Origin: Zygotorulaspora mrakii
Taxonomy: Eukaryota; Ascomycota; Saccharomycetes; Saccharomycetales; Saccharomycetaceae
Direction: 5' to 3'
Length of the DNA: 64,000 bases
Assembly: GCF_013402915.1 (NCBI RefSeq)
Contig: NC_050720.1
Coordinates: 992,001-1,056,000 of the forward strand
Shown here: positions 1-10,000 of the stretch, one piece after another
Layout of the letters: each line of letters begins with the position of its first letter
Numbering within the stretch: the stretch's first letter is position 1
The notes under the pieces: model-generated
The model's database searches: none
The model's input: only the letters and a program-made list of their open reading frames with translations
What the model was told of the DNA's origin: nothing
Made by a program: the position numbers and the translations under genes

Positions 1-404
1 TCGTTACCGAAGGATTGAAAGGTTTAAATGTAGCCTTAGTCGAAATACTTAAGGCTTTATCAACCGTGCTATGCTGATTCCCAGTAAAAACAGATTGAAA
101 GGTTAATAGGGCTATCTAGAACAGATGTATTGGATTCTTAGTTCTGCGTGCATGTTCCTTTACCTGTAATTGCCAACGCAGACAGGAAAATGTATTCTGT
201 AATGGATCAATGGCCATCCTTCGAACGAATCAAAGGAACATTTACAAGTGACGAATGAATAATGACTTTTCGTATTGAGATTATACATTTGAAGATACAG
301 TTTCTAGTGAAAAAAGGAAGAGACGAGAGAGAAAGTAAAAGGAAATGCTAATAGGAATAAAGAAAATGAGGCAAGCTAAGAGATACGCTCTGTGCCGGTA
401 TTTT
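1..404. other. Intergenic, 3' flank of SFC1
   Basis: No coding frame that resembles a gene is visible. The stretch lies downstream of the SFC1 stop. It ends in a purine-rich tract at about 309-350. I see no tRNA, repeat or transposon remnant. Confidence 0.6.
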
Positions 405-1358
405 CTATTTCAATGGTTTCGGTGGGTCCTTTGGGGTGAAAACACCCAAATCTTCCAGCTGTCTTCTTACAAACTCGTATACTGTGAAAGTAACGGCCTG
501 TCCCGGCGCCACTCTCATGACTCTTGGTGTAATGCCCTTATAGAGTGCTCTAAAACCCTCTTCTTTGACCAATTGAGCTCCAATAGAAGCAATTCTCTTC
601 CAACCAGAATCGGTCGAGGCAGATTTATCCTTTTGTAGTCTCGTCTTAATGGTGTCCAGGGGAGCATTAGAAAATGGTCCGATTGCACCAGATATTAAGC
701 CAATACAGGAAGTCTCCCAAGAAGGCAGTACATCAGTTTTATGATAATCTTGCAAGAATTCTTTTAATTTGGAGTATATCGTGAAATTAGCACCTTGATT
801 TGTTGCTTGCCTTGCTGCGGTCAATGAAACGCCTCGATACAATGCACTGATACCTTCTTCTTTGACGATTGTGTAGCAGGCATGAACTGCATTGCGATAT
901 TTTGGGCCCATTCCAGGCTCTGCTGGACTTAAATGTTGTGCTTGCAATCTAATCTTTACGACCTCCATTGGATTCACAACCAAAACGGCCTCCGAAATAC
1001 CTGCACCCACACCTGCAATAAAAGTATTACCTGTTGAAACTGTTCCTGTTTGTTTGTCAGCCAGCAAAGTCCTGTAAAACTCATAAGTTGAGAATCTTAT
1101 GGCCATTTTCGGAATTATACCAATCACGACAGCTCCCAGTCCCTTGTATAGGGCAAGAAAACCTTCTTCAGAATATATGTTCTTACCAGTTTTGATAAAT
1201 CCAGGTGGTCTGGTACCTGAGTCTGCCACTCTCCTGTAAATTTGCATCCTCACCTTAATGGTATCCAACGGATGGCAGCACAGGGCCTCGAAAAGACCTG
1301 CTGTTCCACCCGCTAAAAGGTTCACAACTGGATGGGAGGCTTTCTTCTTTTGGGACAT
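405..1358 (-). CDS. SFC1: Mitochondrial succinate-fumarate carrier
   Basis: This 317-residue mitochondrial carrier matches S. cerevisiae Sfc1/Acr1 (YJR095W, about 322 residues). That protein exchanges cytosolic succinate for mitochondrial fumarate across the inner membrane and is needed for growth on ethanol or acetate. Three carrier repeats are visible, each opening with the family signature: PLDTIKVRMQ near residue 30, PMEVVKIRLQ near 130 and PLDTIKTRLQ near 233. Six membrane helices are expected. The frame opens with a plain ATG and the start aligns with the family. RPL43 lies upstream on the same strand, as YJR094W-A lies beside YJR095W. An AT-rich TATA tract sits about 90 bp upstream, and GC-rich Mig1-like boxes lie at about 1754-1776, which would fit glucose repression. 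Confidence 0.93.
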   Translation of the reverse strand: MSQKKKASHPVVNLLAGGTAGLFEALCCHPLDTIKVRMQIYRRVADSGTRPPGFIKTGKNIYSEEGFLALYKGLGAVVIGIIPKMAIRFSTYEFYRTLLADKQTGTVSTGNTFIAGVGAGISEAVLVVNPMEVVKIRLQAQHLSPAEPGMGPKYRNAVHACYTIVKEEGISALYRGVSLTAARQATNQGANFTIYSKLKEFLQDYHKTDVLPSWETSCIGLISGAIGPFSNAPLDTIKTRLQKDKSASTDSGWKRIASIGAQLVKEEGFRALYKGITPRVMRVAPGQAVTFTVYEFVRRQLEDLGVFTPKDPPKPLK

Positions 1359-2043
1359 GTTCTTCCGTACTTAATCAATCGATAGCTCAAAGTCAATTTA
1401 ATTCGTAATGAAACTATTTGAAATCGACCATATGAATTAAAGCACTAATATATATAGATATATATATTCGATTATAACGTACAACTGACGAAAATACGTT
1501 ATTATATTATTTGTTCCATTCATGCTTGCTGTCTTTATACCGCCGATTTCCACTATACCCGGAGTTCACCATATAAACCGAATAAAGCAAGGTAAAAGCC
1601 CTTAATGCACGAGTTGGGTGATTTGTATAGCAACACGGTGCGGTTAAAAGGTCATTAACAAAATGTACATCATACAATTTTCAAAAAAAATTACTGAATG
1701 AAAACGCTCGCAATTATGGAAGAGTGTCACATTGTTTCAACCATTGAATTATTATGGGGATTCGGGGCCGCGGGGGAACATGAGGAATTCTGTCACTTGT
1801 ATACTGACATCTAAATCTTTTTTTTTGGAATTTGTCCGAGGTGACTGAAATCTCCATTCAACCGAGACGTTCATCATGACAATCACAACAATGCTATAAT
1901 CCGGAGCACGAATCGCTCATATCACATGTATGTCTAAGTTTCAATACTCCTAAGTTACTGAGTTCACTCGAGTTCAGTTTTGAGTTTCAATGATTGATTT
2001 TACATAAAGTGAAGTACATAAAGGATATATGTATGAAATGAGT
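1359..2043. promoter_or_regulatory. SFC1 promoter region
   Basis: These 685 bp separate the RPL43 stop from the SFC1 start, both on the minus strand, so they hold the RPL43 3' end and the SFC1 promoter. A TATA-rich run lies at about 1447-1469, some 90-110 bp before the SFC1 ATG. The segment 1754-1776 has clustered GGGG boxes, including TCGGGG and GCGGGG, similar to Mig1 sites. No gene is visible. Confidence 0.5.
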
Positions 2044-2632
2044 TTAAGCTTCAGCCATTTCTCTCAATCTTCTAATGGTAGATCTGACAGTAGCTGCGGC
2101 CGCAGTGGATGGTGTGTAAGCACCACCAGCGATGGTTCTCTTACATGAAGCACAAGTCCAGATACCTGCAGCACCTCTCTTCATGGTTCTCTTACCACAG
2201 AAAGAACAGTCATAGACAGCATGTTGTTGGACTTCCAATTTCTTCACTTGTCTTCTCAAAGAGGAACCGTAACGGACACCGTACTTACCTGTGATACCAA
2301 CCTTCTTAGTTCTTTTAGCCCTGTTGAAAAGAAAGAGTTTTGATTGCAGTTAGTAAAAAAGCTCGAGACGCGGGTCGACGATTCTTGGTGGAAAGTCACG
2401 CTGAAAAGTATCCAATGGTGTGAGCTGTCATGGCTCATTCCAGCAGCTGGTGACACAGGTGCTGTGTTATGGAGGTGCAACATCTTCTAGCGGTGACCAA
2501 TGCAGGCGCACCGGATCGCCAAAATCTCTAAAACCACGATTTGAACATCTCTCTTTCACGCTGTCCAATTCGGGCGACTATTCCAACCACTGATTATCCA
2601 ACTCCATTATAGGGTATCATTATATCATACAT
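2044..2632 (-). CDS. RPL43: 60S ribosomal protein L43 (eL43), intron-containing
   Basis: This encodes eL43, a 92-residue zinc-ribbon protein of the large ribosomal subunit. Exon 2 is 2044-2320. Exon 1 is only the AT of the start codon at 2631-2632, so the G of ATG is supplied by exon 2. The joined frame reads [15 protein letters not shown] and runs to a MAEA C terminus. The zinc-binding cysteines appear as CSFCGK and CASCKR. The very short first exon also occurs, as I recall, in the S. cerevisiae RPL43 genes (YPR043W, YJR094W-A). The reading frame alone would start too late, because the first 20 residues lie upstream of any in-frame ATG in exon 2. Tandem Rap1 sites lie about 270-310 bp upstream. 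There is a single gene here, where S. cerevisiae has two duplicates. Confidence 0.92.
2321..2630 (-). other. RPL43 intron (310 nt)
   Basis: On the minus strand the proposed donor is GTATGA, directly after the AT of the start codon. The branch site is an exact TACTAAC at 2349-2355. The acceptor is CAACAG, ending at 2321. Removing it restores a 92-residue eL43. The donor differs from the common GTATGT at the last base; no better donor with a preceding AT is visible. Confidence 0.83.
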
Positions 2633-2903
2633 TTTGTCTTACGTTACTGTGAACAGGTACTGGAGTGTAGGAGGAACAGAACCTAACATTAAATGAAAGC
2701 GTTTTATCACTATATTCCTCAAACCTGTCATGGTTCCCATTGAAAAAAAGACAGAACATGGGCTACTCCCTGCACGGCAAGCGAGGTCCCTATTCTCGCT
2801 CGAGAAGCTGCCAGCGTTGTTGGGGCCCGGCCGACGCCGCCCGGTGGGTAAAACGTAAAAACGACAAAAACAAAATCGGAGAAAAAGCCTCTCAGAACGC
2901 AAG

Positions 2904-2945
2904 ATGTACGGATGCCCAATCTAAAATGAAACCGGTGTACGGATG
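2904..2945 (-). promoter_or_regulatory. Tandem Rap1 binding sites of RPL43
   Basis: ATGTACGGATG at 2904-2914 and GTGTACGGATG at 2935-2945 are the reverse complement of the ribosomal-protein Rap1 box (CATCCGTACAT type). They are in the same orientation, 31 bp apart, and 270-310 bp upstream of the RPL43 start. This is the usual arrangement in yeast ribosomal protein promoters. Confidence 0.85.
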
Positions 2946-4096
2946 CGGAAGAAAAGCAGTCGCAAATCCTGGTACAATGCTGTTATTGGCCAAAAAGAGA
3001 CGTACGTGCAGCACAAATATAGATAATAGATTGGGCGGTTTCTTTACCGCACTCAATCCCTTCTATATTCCACCTTCTGCGTAGGCCTAAGTATGCATGT
3101 GACACCGGGAAAAGGCTCTATCGGGACATCAATGGGCGATGATGTCAGTATTCAGTTGCAGGTGCCTTTGCACATTCTACTGTTGTGGAGTTTCAGCTGT
3201 CGTTTCTGCTTCCGTCCTCTGGAGAATGGGCTCAAACTGCAGCAAAAGCACCTTTCTCGGAGAAAAGATGTGCGTGTAGTGAAATAATTGCCTTTGCGGG
3301 GCCAAGCATATCCAGGGCTACAGCTTGATCAGCTTCTAACCTGCGCGTGCATTTCCTATTTGGCAGCCCCCGCACAACGTCAGTTATGTGTATCTTACTG
3401 ATTGCGCAGTGCCTTCCTGGAGTAGTTCTAATTTCCTGTTTCGTACTTTCTGCTCGGTGTAATATGATGTATCATTTCAAGAATAAATTGAAAGCAATGA
3501 CACAATTGGTGAAAGGTGGGGGATCCTCGTTAAGCTGTGAAAGGCACCGACATTTTAACCCCTTTCGGTAATGATTTGTACCTGCCGCTACTCCATCTCC
3601 TGCTGCCGGAAGGTCTGTGGCAGTTGCCTGACAGACTCTCTCACTGATTGACAGGCAGATTGGCACTTTTGAAAATGTAATCTGTCACCACCTGTGACAA
3701 AACGACGAGGCGCGTTTCGGAGTTTTGTCTTGCATGCATTTCTTTTTCCTTGAGACAGACACACAAAACTCCGTAGCATGCTCGGAGCAGCGCCTGTTCG
3801 CGCTGTCATTTTCGCTCCGCTTCCAACCTTTTTTTCTATCTCGATTACAAAACTAAGTAGTAAGACAAGTTCAATAATTGATTCACAATGTAGCGACTCG
3901 AATAGGGATTTTTTACTTGTTTTAGTATCGCTCACCAGTATACTTTTTTTTTGCGGATTACCAGATCGGGAAAATCTGCTCTTCCCTGCAAACAAGTCGA
4001 GCAACTATTAGGTAATTCATCAATTGAATGGAAAAGTTAATTAATTAATTAATTAATTTGGGACAAAAATAAATGAGACCGGTGACTCTCCTATTT

Positions 4097-4126
4097 TTCT
4101 GGGCTTCTGGGCTTCTGGGCTTCTGG
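4097..4126. repeat. 8-bp tandem repeat in IME1 promoter
   Basis: The unit TTCTGGGC is repeated three times and followed by a partial fourth copy (TTCTGG). It lies about 280-305 bp upstream of the IME1 start. Confidence 0.9.
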
Positions 4127-4266
4127 TATCTCGTTCTCTTTTCCCAATGTAAACTGCGACGGTTTCACTGGAAATGTGGAAATCTCCACTTGCTCCATCG
4201 GCAGCTATATGTGGGCAAGTTGGCGGGGCTCCAGGTCCTTCCTGTTGATATATAAATGCAGCAACA

Positions 4267-4328
4267 TTTTGAGGTTTTTCAGGATCTGCATGGTTTCGCA
4301 TATTGTGTGACTGGATGGTACCTCAAAT
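4267..4328. promoter_or_regulatory. Two Rme1-like sites upstream of IME1
   Basis: GTACCTCAAAT at 4318-4328 (plus) and AAACCTCAAAA at 4267-4277 (read on minus) each match 10 of 11 positions of the Rme1 element as I remember it (GWACCTCAARA). They are 76 and 127 bp before the IME1 ATG, whereas in S. cerevisiae the Rme1 sites lie about 2 kb upstream. Function is inferred only. Confidence 0.4.
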
Positions 4329-4403
4329 AGCGCGAGACAAGTAGCCTCTGCGATAGATATACAGTTGAACACATAAACAACTAAACGAATACAAGTACAG
4401 GAA

Positions 4404-5240
4404 ATGATGGCCGATGAGTGTATGGCTGCAGACTGTTTCGATGAAACTTTTAACGAGAAATGGAACATGGACACACATGACGATGACTCTTCAATGCTAG
4501 ATTACGAGTCGTTTTTGCAGACGGATGTTGGTGATTATGATGATCTCGACGATTTCGATGACGATGAATTTTTCGAATCGTCACAGTTGCACAGATTAAT
4601 TCATACACAGCCTATTCACATGATTAATCAAAATGCTCTATTCAGCTGCACGGCGGATTCCATGAACACACAGCCCCAAGAACTTCACACAACAATAGAC
4701 ACTTTGTTTCCTTCGAATACTTCGCAATCAGCTACAACATCACGGTCGTCATCATTATTTTCAGCAACACTGCCTCCAGAAGAGGAAAGTAGGACTGCCT
4801 CTGCATCCTATGACTTCTTTGATAGTATAGAAGAGGCTAACGATAATTTCGATGAGCCGCTATTGGATCATAAACACGATCATAAACCACCTGCTTGTTC
4901 CAACACAAATCTCCAGATTCAATTGAATACTCTGATACCCAGGAGTGTGCCTCAAAAGAAGGTAGATCTGAAACTTTGCCTAGATATGGGATCTTTCTCT
5001 AAACAGCATGAAACAGGCACTTTCTACAGCGGTTCAAATTATCATTATTCAATCAAGTCTAGTCACAAGCAACAAAATCCTCCACAAGCATTGGGTGAAG
5101 ACTCCCTTCTAATCCGTACACTTAATGCCAAACTGTCAAGATATGCGGGCTACTACACCGCAGATTCAAAGGACCAGGAGTATTCTGATAAAGTAAGGTT
5201 TCAGGAAATCTCATACAAATTTAGCAAGACCTACTTTTGA
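4404..5240 (+). CDS. IME1: Master inducer of meiosis Ime1
   Basis: This 278-residue protein is called Ime1, the activator that works with Ume6 to switch on early meiotic genes. Recognition rests on the C terminus, where a tyrosine-rich block ends in FQEISYKFSKTYF, very close to the end of S. cerevisiae Ime1. The position between RPL43 and FIP1 also matches YJR094C. The middle is acidic and rich in Asp, Ser and Thr, as expected of an activation domain. It is shorter than S. cerevisiae Ime1 (360 residues); the low-complexity middle is fast-evolving in this family. Two consecutive ATGs open the frame (4404 and 4407). The upstream region is unusually long, again as in S. cerevisiae. Confidence 0.88.
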   Translation: MMADECMAADCFDETFNEKWNMDTHDDDSSMLDYESFLQTDVGDYDDLDDFDDDEFFESSQLHRLIHTQPIHMINQNALFSCTADSMNTQPQELHTTIDTLFPSNTSQSATTSRSSSLFSATLPPEEESRTASASYDFFDSIEEANDNFDEPLLDHKHDHKPPACSNTNLQIQLNTLIPRSVPQKKVDLKLCLDMGSFSKQHETGTFYSGSNYHYSIKSSHKQQNPPQALGEDSLLIRTLNAKLSRYAGYYTADSKDQEYSDKVRFQEISYKFSKTYF

Positions 5241-6012
5241 ATTACTTGGCGTTCAGGCAGAACTTCGGTAACGACTCAAGTATCCTACCAGACTACATTT
5301 GCTCTCAAAACGATTCCGATTTGCTTTACTCTGAAACGCGAAGCATTCCAAACTATTTTTAACTCTCGTTTTCCTTGTTTCAATCGTTACATTGTTTATG
5401 ACACTTGGAATAGAGCTGCACGACAAAGAGTCAAACTTAACTGTGATACCCTTTCTATTATTCGCATGGAGTTTTAATAGCAGTTCAGCACTGGGTATCA
5501 CTAATAGACGCATTATTAGTTGATCACGTATAAAATCAGCATACAATTCGGACGTGATACAATTATTTATCGATTGGCGTATGTAGTACATTTTTGCTTC
5601 CGATTCTATAGAACAGTTTTAAAATGACATTTCTTGCTACAATTAGGTATTTTCTATTGAAGCTTCTCAAACAGACCAAAGAATCAAGAATCAATAATCA
5701 AGTTTGAGCCGAATTGATGTTACAATAAAAATCCTTTATATTTCGCAAGGTTCAGAATGAATTACGAAAACATGAGGAAATGCTACCTTTGGCTTAGAGT
5801 TAAAGTGTCGAGAAATCTGTAGTCCTCAGACTTGTCTAAGTAGTACCATCGACATGCGATCTTAGAAAGATTCGTTCTATCACTGCGAACGTCATTGCAT
5901 TGAAGGGTGAGTATCAAAAACTTAAGATTTATGAATATCGACCATTTAGATGTATGCTAAGTAAGTTGCAGAATAACGTGGAAGGAGTTCATTTTGCTCA
6001 AATATCAACGTG
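5241..6012. other. Intergenic IME1-FIP1
   Basis: These 772 bp hold the IME1 3' end and the FIP1 promoter. One unassigned ATG-initiated frame of 112 codons (5253-5591, minus) is reported among the findings. I recognise no tRNA or repeat. Confidence 0.5.
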
Positions 6013-6927
6013 ATGAGCTCCAGTGATGATGAGGATGAGCAGTTTCTATATGGGTCTGATTCAGAAAATAAATCTGTAGACGCCAAAGGGCAAAAGAGAG
6101 GACTGCAAACTGATGATGCAGATAATGATAAAAGTGTGGTAAAAAAACCAAAGGTGTCCGAAAAATCAACTACTAGTGGAGTAGGGACAAATCAAAGTGA
6201 CCTTAGTAATGACTCTAGTGAGGCTGACGATGATGAAAGCGTGTCTTCCGAGGAGGAAAGTGACTCGGACGTCGAGTTTATAATTAGCACAGGCGCTGAC
6301 TCCACGCGTCTGGACTCTGCATCAACATCCACATCAGCTGTTGGTGCACAGTCTAGTGGCATTAGTGTAGCAACTGCGCCTGCTGAAACTATACCTGAAG
6401 CAGCTCAAGTTGCAGATGTAAATATGGTTGAACGTTCAACTACTGAGGCTGTGCCGAATGGATCAATTGATCTGGAGGCTGAGGGAACATTCGAAGGACA
6501 ACCTATCACAACCTTAGATCCGGAAGTCCTAAAGGAAAAGCCATGGAGACAACCGGGCGCTAATTTAAGCGATTATTTCAATTATGGATTAAATGAATAC
6601 ACATGGATGGAATATTTGCATAAACAAGAAAAATTACAACAAGAATATAATCCACACAAAATTCTTATGGGTCTACTCACTCTGCAGCAACAAGGCAAGC
6701 TAAATGGTCCCAATAAAATGGAGCAATCTACTAATAATACGGGAGACATGAATAATATAAATAGTATGCATGGTAATAACATGATGAATCAACATAATGG
6801 TAATCGATCTATGCCGCCGACGGGATTTCCGCCACTTCCAATGTTTGGTGGATTTCCACCTTTTGGTATGCCAGGTATGATGCCGCCCATGAACCCAAAC
6901 TCAAACCCAAACCTTCAAAAGAAATAG
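6013..6927 (+). CDS. FIP1: Polyadenylation factor subunit Fip1
   Basis: Fip1 is the flexible subunit of cleavage and polyadenylation factor that tethers poly(A) polymerase Pap1. The protein here has 304 residues, against 327 in S. cerevisiae. The N terminus is acidic and low-complexity, rich in Asp, Glu and Ser, and would hold the Pap1-binding part. The conserved Fip1 motif lies at about residues 163-205, with LDPEVLKEKPWRQPGANLSD followed by an YFNYGLNEYTW block. The C terminus is rich in Met, Asn and Pro. The frame opens with GTG at 6010, but the first ATG is at 6013 and is taken as the start. The position next to IME1 matches YJR093C. Confidence 0.93.
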   Translation: MSSSDDEDEQFLYGSDSENKSVDAKGQKRGLQTDDADNDKSVVKKPKVSEKSTTSGVGTNQSDLSNDSSEADDDESVSSEEESDSDVEFIISTGADSTRLDSASTSTSAVGAQSSGISVATAPAETIPEAAQVADVNMVERSTTEAVPNGSIDLEAEGTFEGQPITTLDPEVLKEKPWRQPGANLSDYFNYGLNEYTWMEYLHKQEKLQQEYNPHKILMGLLTLQQQGKLNGPNKMEQSTNNTGDMNNINSMHGNNMMNQHNGNRSMPPTGFPPLPMFGGFPPFGMPGMMPPMNPNSNPNLQKK

Positions 6928-7037
6928 CTTTATGTAGTATTTAACAAAAAGGCATTCTAAATATTATCAATACTTCTAAGTTTTCTTCTTATATTTGTAA
7001 ATTTGCCTGGCTAAGTCAATATTTATTATCGAAGAAA

Positions 7038-10000
7038 TCATAGTGAGTTAAGCAGTGTAAATTCGTGTAATTGTTTCACCCAAGGTTGATGACATTGGTT
7101 TAAGTCAACAACATCTCTCAATACTTGGTACCATGATTCTGTATCTCTTTCTGTATCTGAATTAAAGTAGATCTCCTCACCGTTTTCAAAGGTCAAGCGA
7201 ATGCTTCCACCAAAAAGTACAAGATCTGTCAAATTTCTTTCACCCTCCCTTGGGATATTGCCGGGCTCAAAGACGTTTACGACTTTGAGTAAATTTATGT
7301 CAACTTTAGGTTCCCTCGTTATTTCATGATACCCCACCATATTATTACCTTGAAGTTTGAAATACCTTCTTTGAATCCTACTGTGTACGTCCCCTCCTTC
7401 CTGCAACATGAAACCTTCTTTTGTGATTGCTTGCTGGGTTTGGAATTTTTTCACTATATTGTGAGCAATTTGCAAAGTTTTTGGAAACTTTTCTAATGGT
7501 GCACTCCTTTCCAAATAGCACATTTCCATGTTGAGAGTCGCAGCGGTTGATGGCTCTCTTCGAGGTAATTCATAGATCGGTTTTTTCAGATTGTTAAAGT
7601 CCGGCTTACGAGACCATTCATTGGTCAAATTGAAAGAAAAAAATTTCTCTTGGAATCTTATCGCATTCAAAAAAGCTTCATCTAATCTTATCTCGCAACG
7701 TCCAAATGAACCATCTTGAGCAAATAAATAGTCCCACTCATCGTGTTTCACTTGTTTTTGAACGTATCTTTTTTTATATTCATATTTGTTTTTACCGAAC
7801 ATAAACTTTTTTGGGATTGGCACTTTCTCTACAACTTCAGTGAGCTCTGCTTGAGGTTTTTCATAGCGACACTTCAATGTGATTACTACTGTATTTAAAT
7901 TCTCCACTTTTGAATCTAACACAATTTCAAATTCTTTTTCAACGCCAATCGACTTCTCATTTGAGGCTGCAGCCCAAGGCGTCCGGACTACATTTTCACC
8001 ATTGTCAAATTCAACAGAAAACTTGGCATTATGATGTACCAAACCATGCAGAGGCAAATTAACTACCGTCTTCAATTTGACGTAAAGAGTACCTTTATCT
8101 GGAAAAGCAAGAGTTTCACTCTTTATGCTAGCTGTGTTATCGGTTTGCAAAGGAACAGTTTGTGGCTTCTCCAGCGGGAATTGTGCAGAGATATCCGCAT
8201 TTGTCGGAGGCGTGCTAGCCTGTTCTTTTTCCATCGGTGGCTCCTCAAGATCACAATAATGCTCCTCTAATTTTTTTGCCTTAAGAATTTTGAATGGACT
8301 ATCAACATGTGTGTCCTTCATACCACTTTGAGGAGAGCTTCTATGATTTGGACTTGCTAGAAAACTGGTGAATTTCACGGATTCTCGATCGGATTCTCCA
8401 TTTTCCGCTACATCGGCTTCATAGCCCTTGACGCTAAGTCCACGCCCAACTGATACCTCCTTAACTGGACTTTTCAAAATTGCTGAATTCTTTTTTGGTG
8501 TCATAGGATTTTCTACAAATGATGAATTGTCAATTTGTAGGTTGTCATCAGCTAACAATTTGTTGATGCCTTCCAAGGATGCATTTTTCCTTCGTCCGTC
8601 TCCAATTTCCCATTGAAGATCATGATCATCTTCCCAAATATTGAGCGAGCCCTCCTTGTGAGTTTGCCACGAGAATGTGGATTTATTGTCACAGTCGAAG
8701 GTCTCAAGAAAAGAAACAAAACCCTTTCCCAACTCACTGTCCACTGTACATGGAAGTAAATCCAGTTGGTCGGACGTAGAACTTAATGCCAGATTTTGTT
8801 CAGAAAGATCTTGTGTAGTGCGATCGAATGAATTCTCTTCGTGAAAGCTCTCTTGTGTGATACTTGTATCTGTTTTCTTCGCAGGCTCTTCTTCAGGAGT
8901 TGCCACTGCTTCAGGAAAATAAGTCAATTTTTCGTTAATGGAAGCACTTCTTGGATGCAAGATCCTGCGATTACGTATATTTTCTTGGATTCTTTTAGAT
9001 ATTATGGTATTTCTTCTCAATGGATCCAATGCGGTTTCAAAGTTTGCTATGACATAGTCATTCTCGTAATCCGGAATCTCTAGTTTGCTATCAGGAGAAT
9101 AAAATCTACTGCGACTTATTACTCTCGGTTTGAATTTGAAAGTATTTTTATTATACTTTGATTCGATTGGCGTAGTACTAGGAGTATGAGAAGATGATTC
9201 AGCAGAGGTACCTGTTGTAACGGAGTATTGAGAAAACTGGGAATTGGAGCTCATTGCGGGGGACGAATATTTGATATCTTCTTCCTGCATGTGCCATATA
9301 GAGAGATAGTTTGAAGGTTTCACAGACTTTGTGAGATCCAAAGATTCACCTGAAGTATCACCTTCATCACCAAAAGGGTCATCTATGAATATAGACGCAA
9401 CTCTTTGGACTGGTGGCAGAATGGGCTTACTTTCAGACTCGGAAAACCTCATATCGCATCTTTTAGAATCGTCTCGATTTGCAGTTCCCAACAGAATTTG
9501 GTCACGCGTGTCTTTTTGATCAACTTGGGTCTCGCCAGCTTTTGCGTCAATATTTGGGCAATCTACATCTGAAGTTGGACTCTCTATTTCATTGTCATTC
9601 TTTTCCTCTTCCTTTTGCATATCCGTTACATTTTTTGATTCTTTTCTCAAGGAAGCCTCCGACGAAAATTGCTCGTTTTCATTAACCGTATCTGACAGAT
9701 CATGCAAGTCAGTAAACTCCAATTCGGCTCTTTCACCTTCATCATGAGTCATATGATCATCCTCAGTCTCATTGCAGTCATTTTCAGTGATACTGTTCTT
9801 AGAATGCTCGAAATTACTTGGAAAATCAAGAGGTAAAAGAGGAATTTGTGGAACATCTCTACTTTCGTACAAATCCGGATTCTGCTCGTCTGTGCTTTCG
9901 AAATCACAGGTTTCAATTGTATTTTCGACACGGCTATGAATATCTTGCAAAGTTTCTTCTTCTCTAGGTAAGTTCATTGAGATACCTAAGTCTTCGACTG

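Larger units (their letters stand above)
2633..4403. promoter_or_regulatory. Long divergent region upstream of RPL43 and IME1
   Basis: These 1.77 kb hold the RPL43 promoter (left) and the IME1 upstream region (right). In S. cerevisiae IME1 also has an unusually large upstream region that integrates mating-type and nutrient signals. I see tandem Rap1 sites, an 8-bp tandem repeat at 4097-4126, a TTAA-rich run at about 4037-4058, a TATATAAA element at about 4247 and two Rme1-like sites. Open frames here are short and unlike known proteins. A regulatory noncoding RNA is possible but cannot be seen from sequence. Confidence 0.65.

Noticed and set aside
345..638. 97-codon plus-strand frame over the SFC1 3' end
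   Set aside because: It is antisense to the conserved third carrier repeat of SFC1 and resembles nothing.
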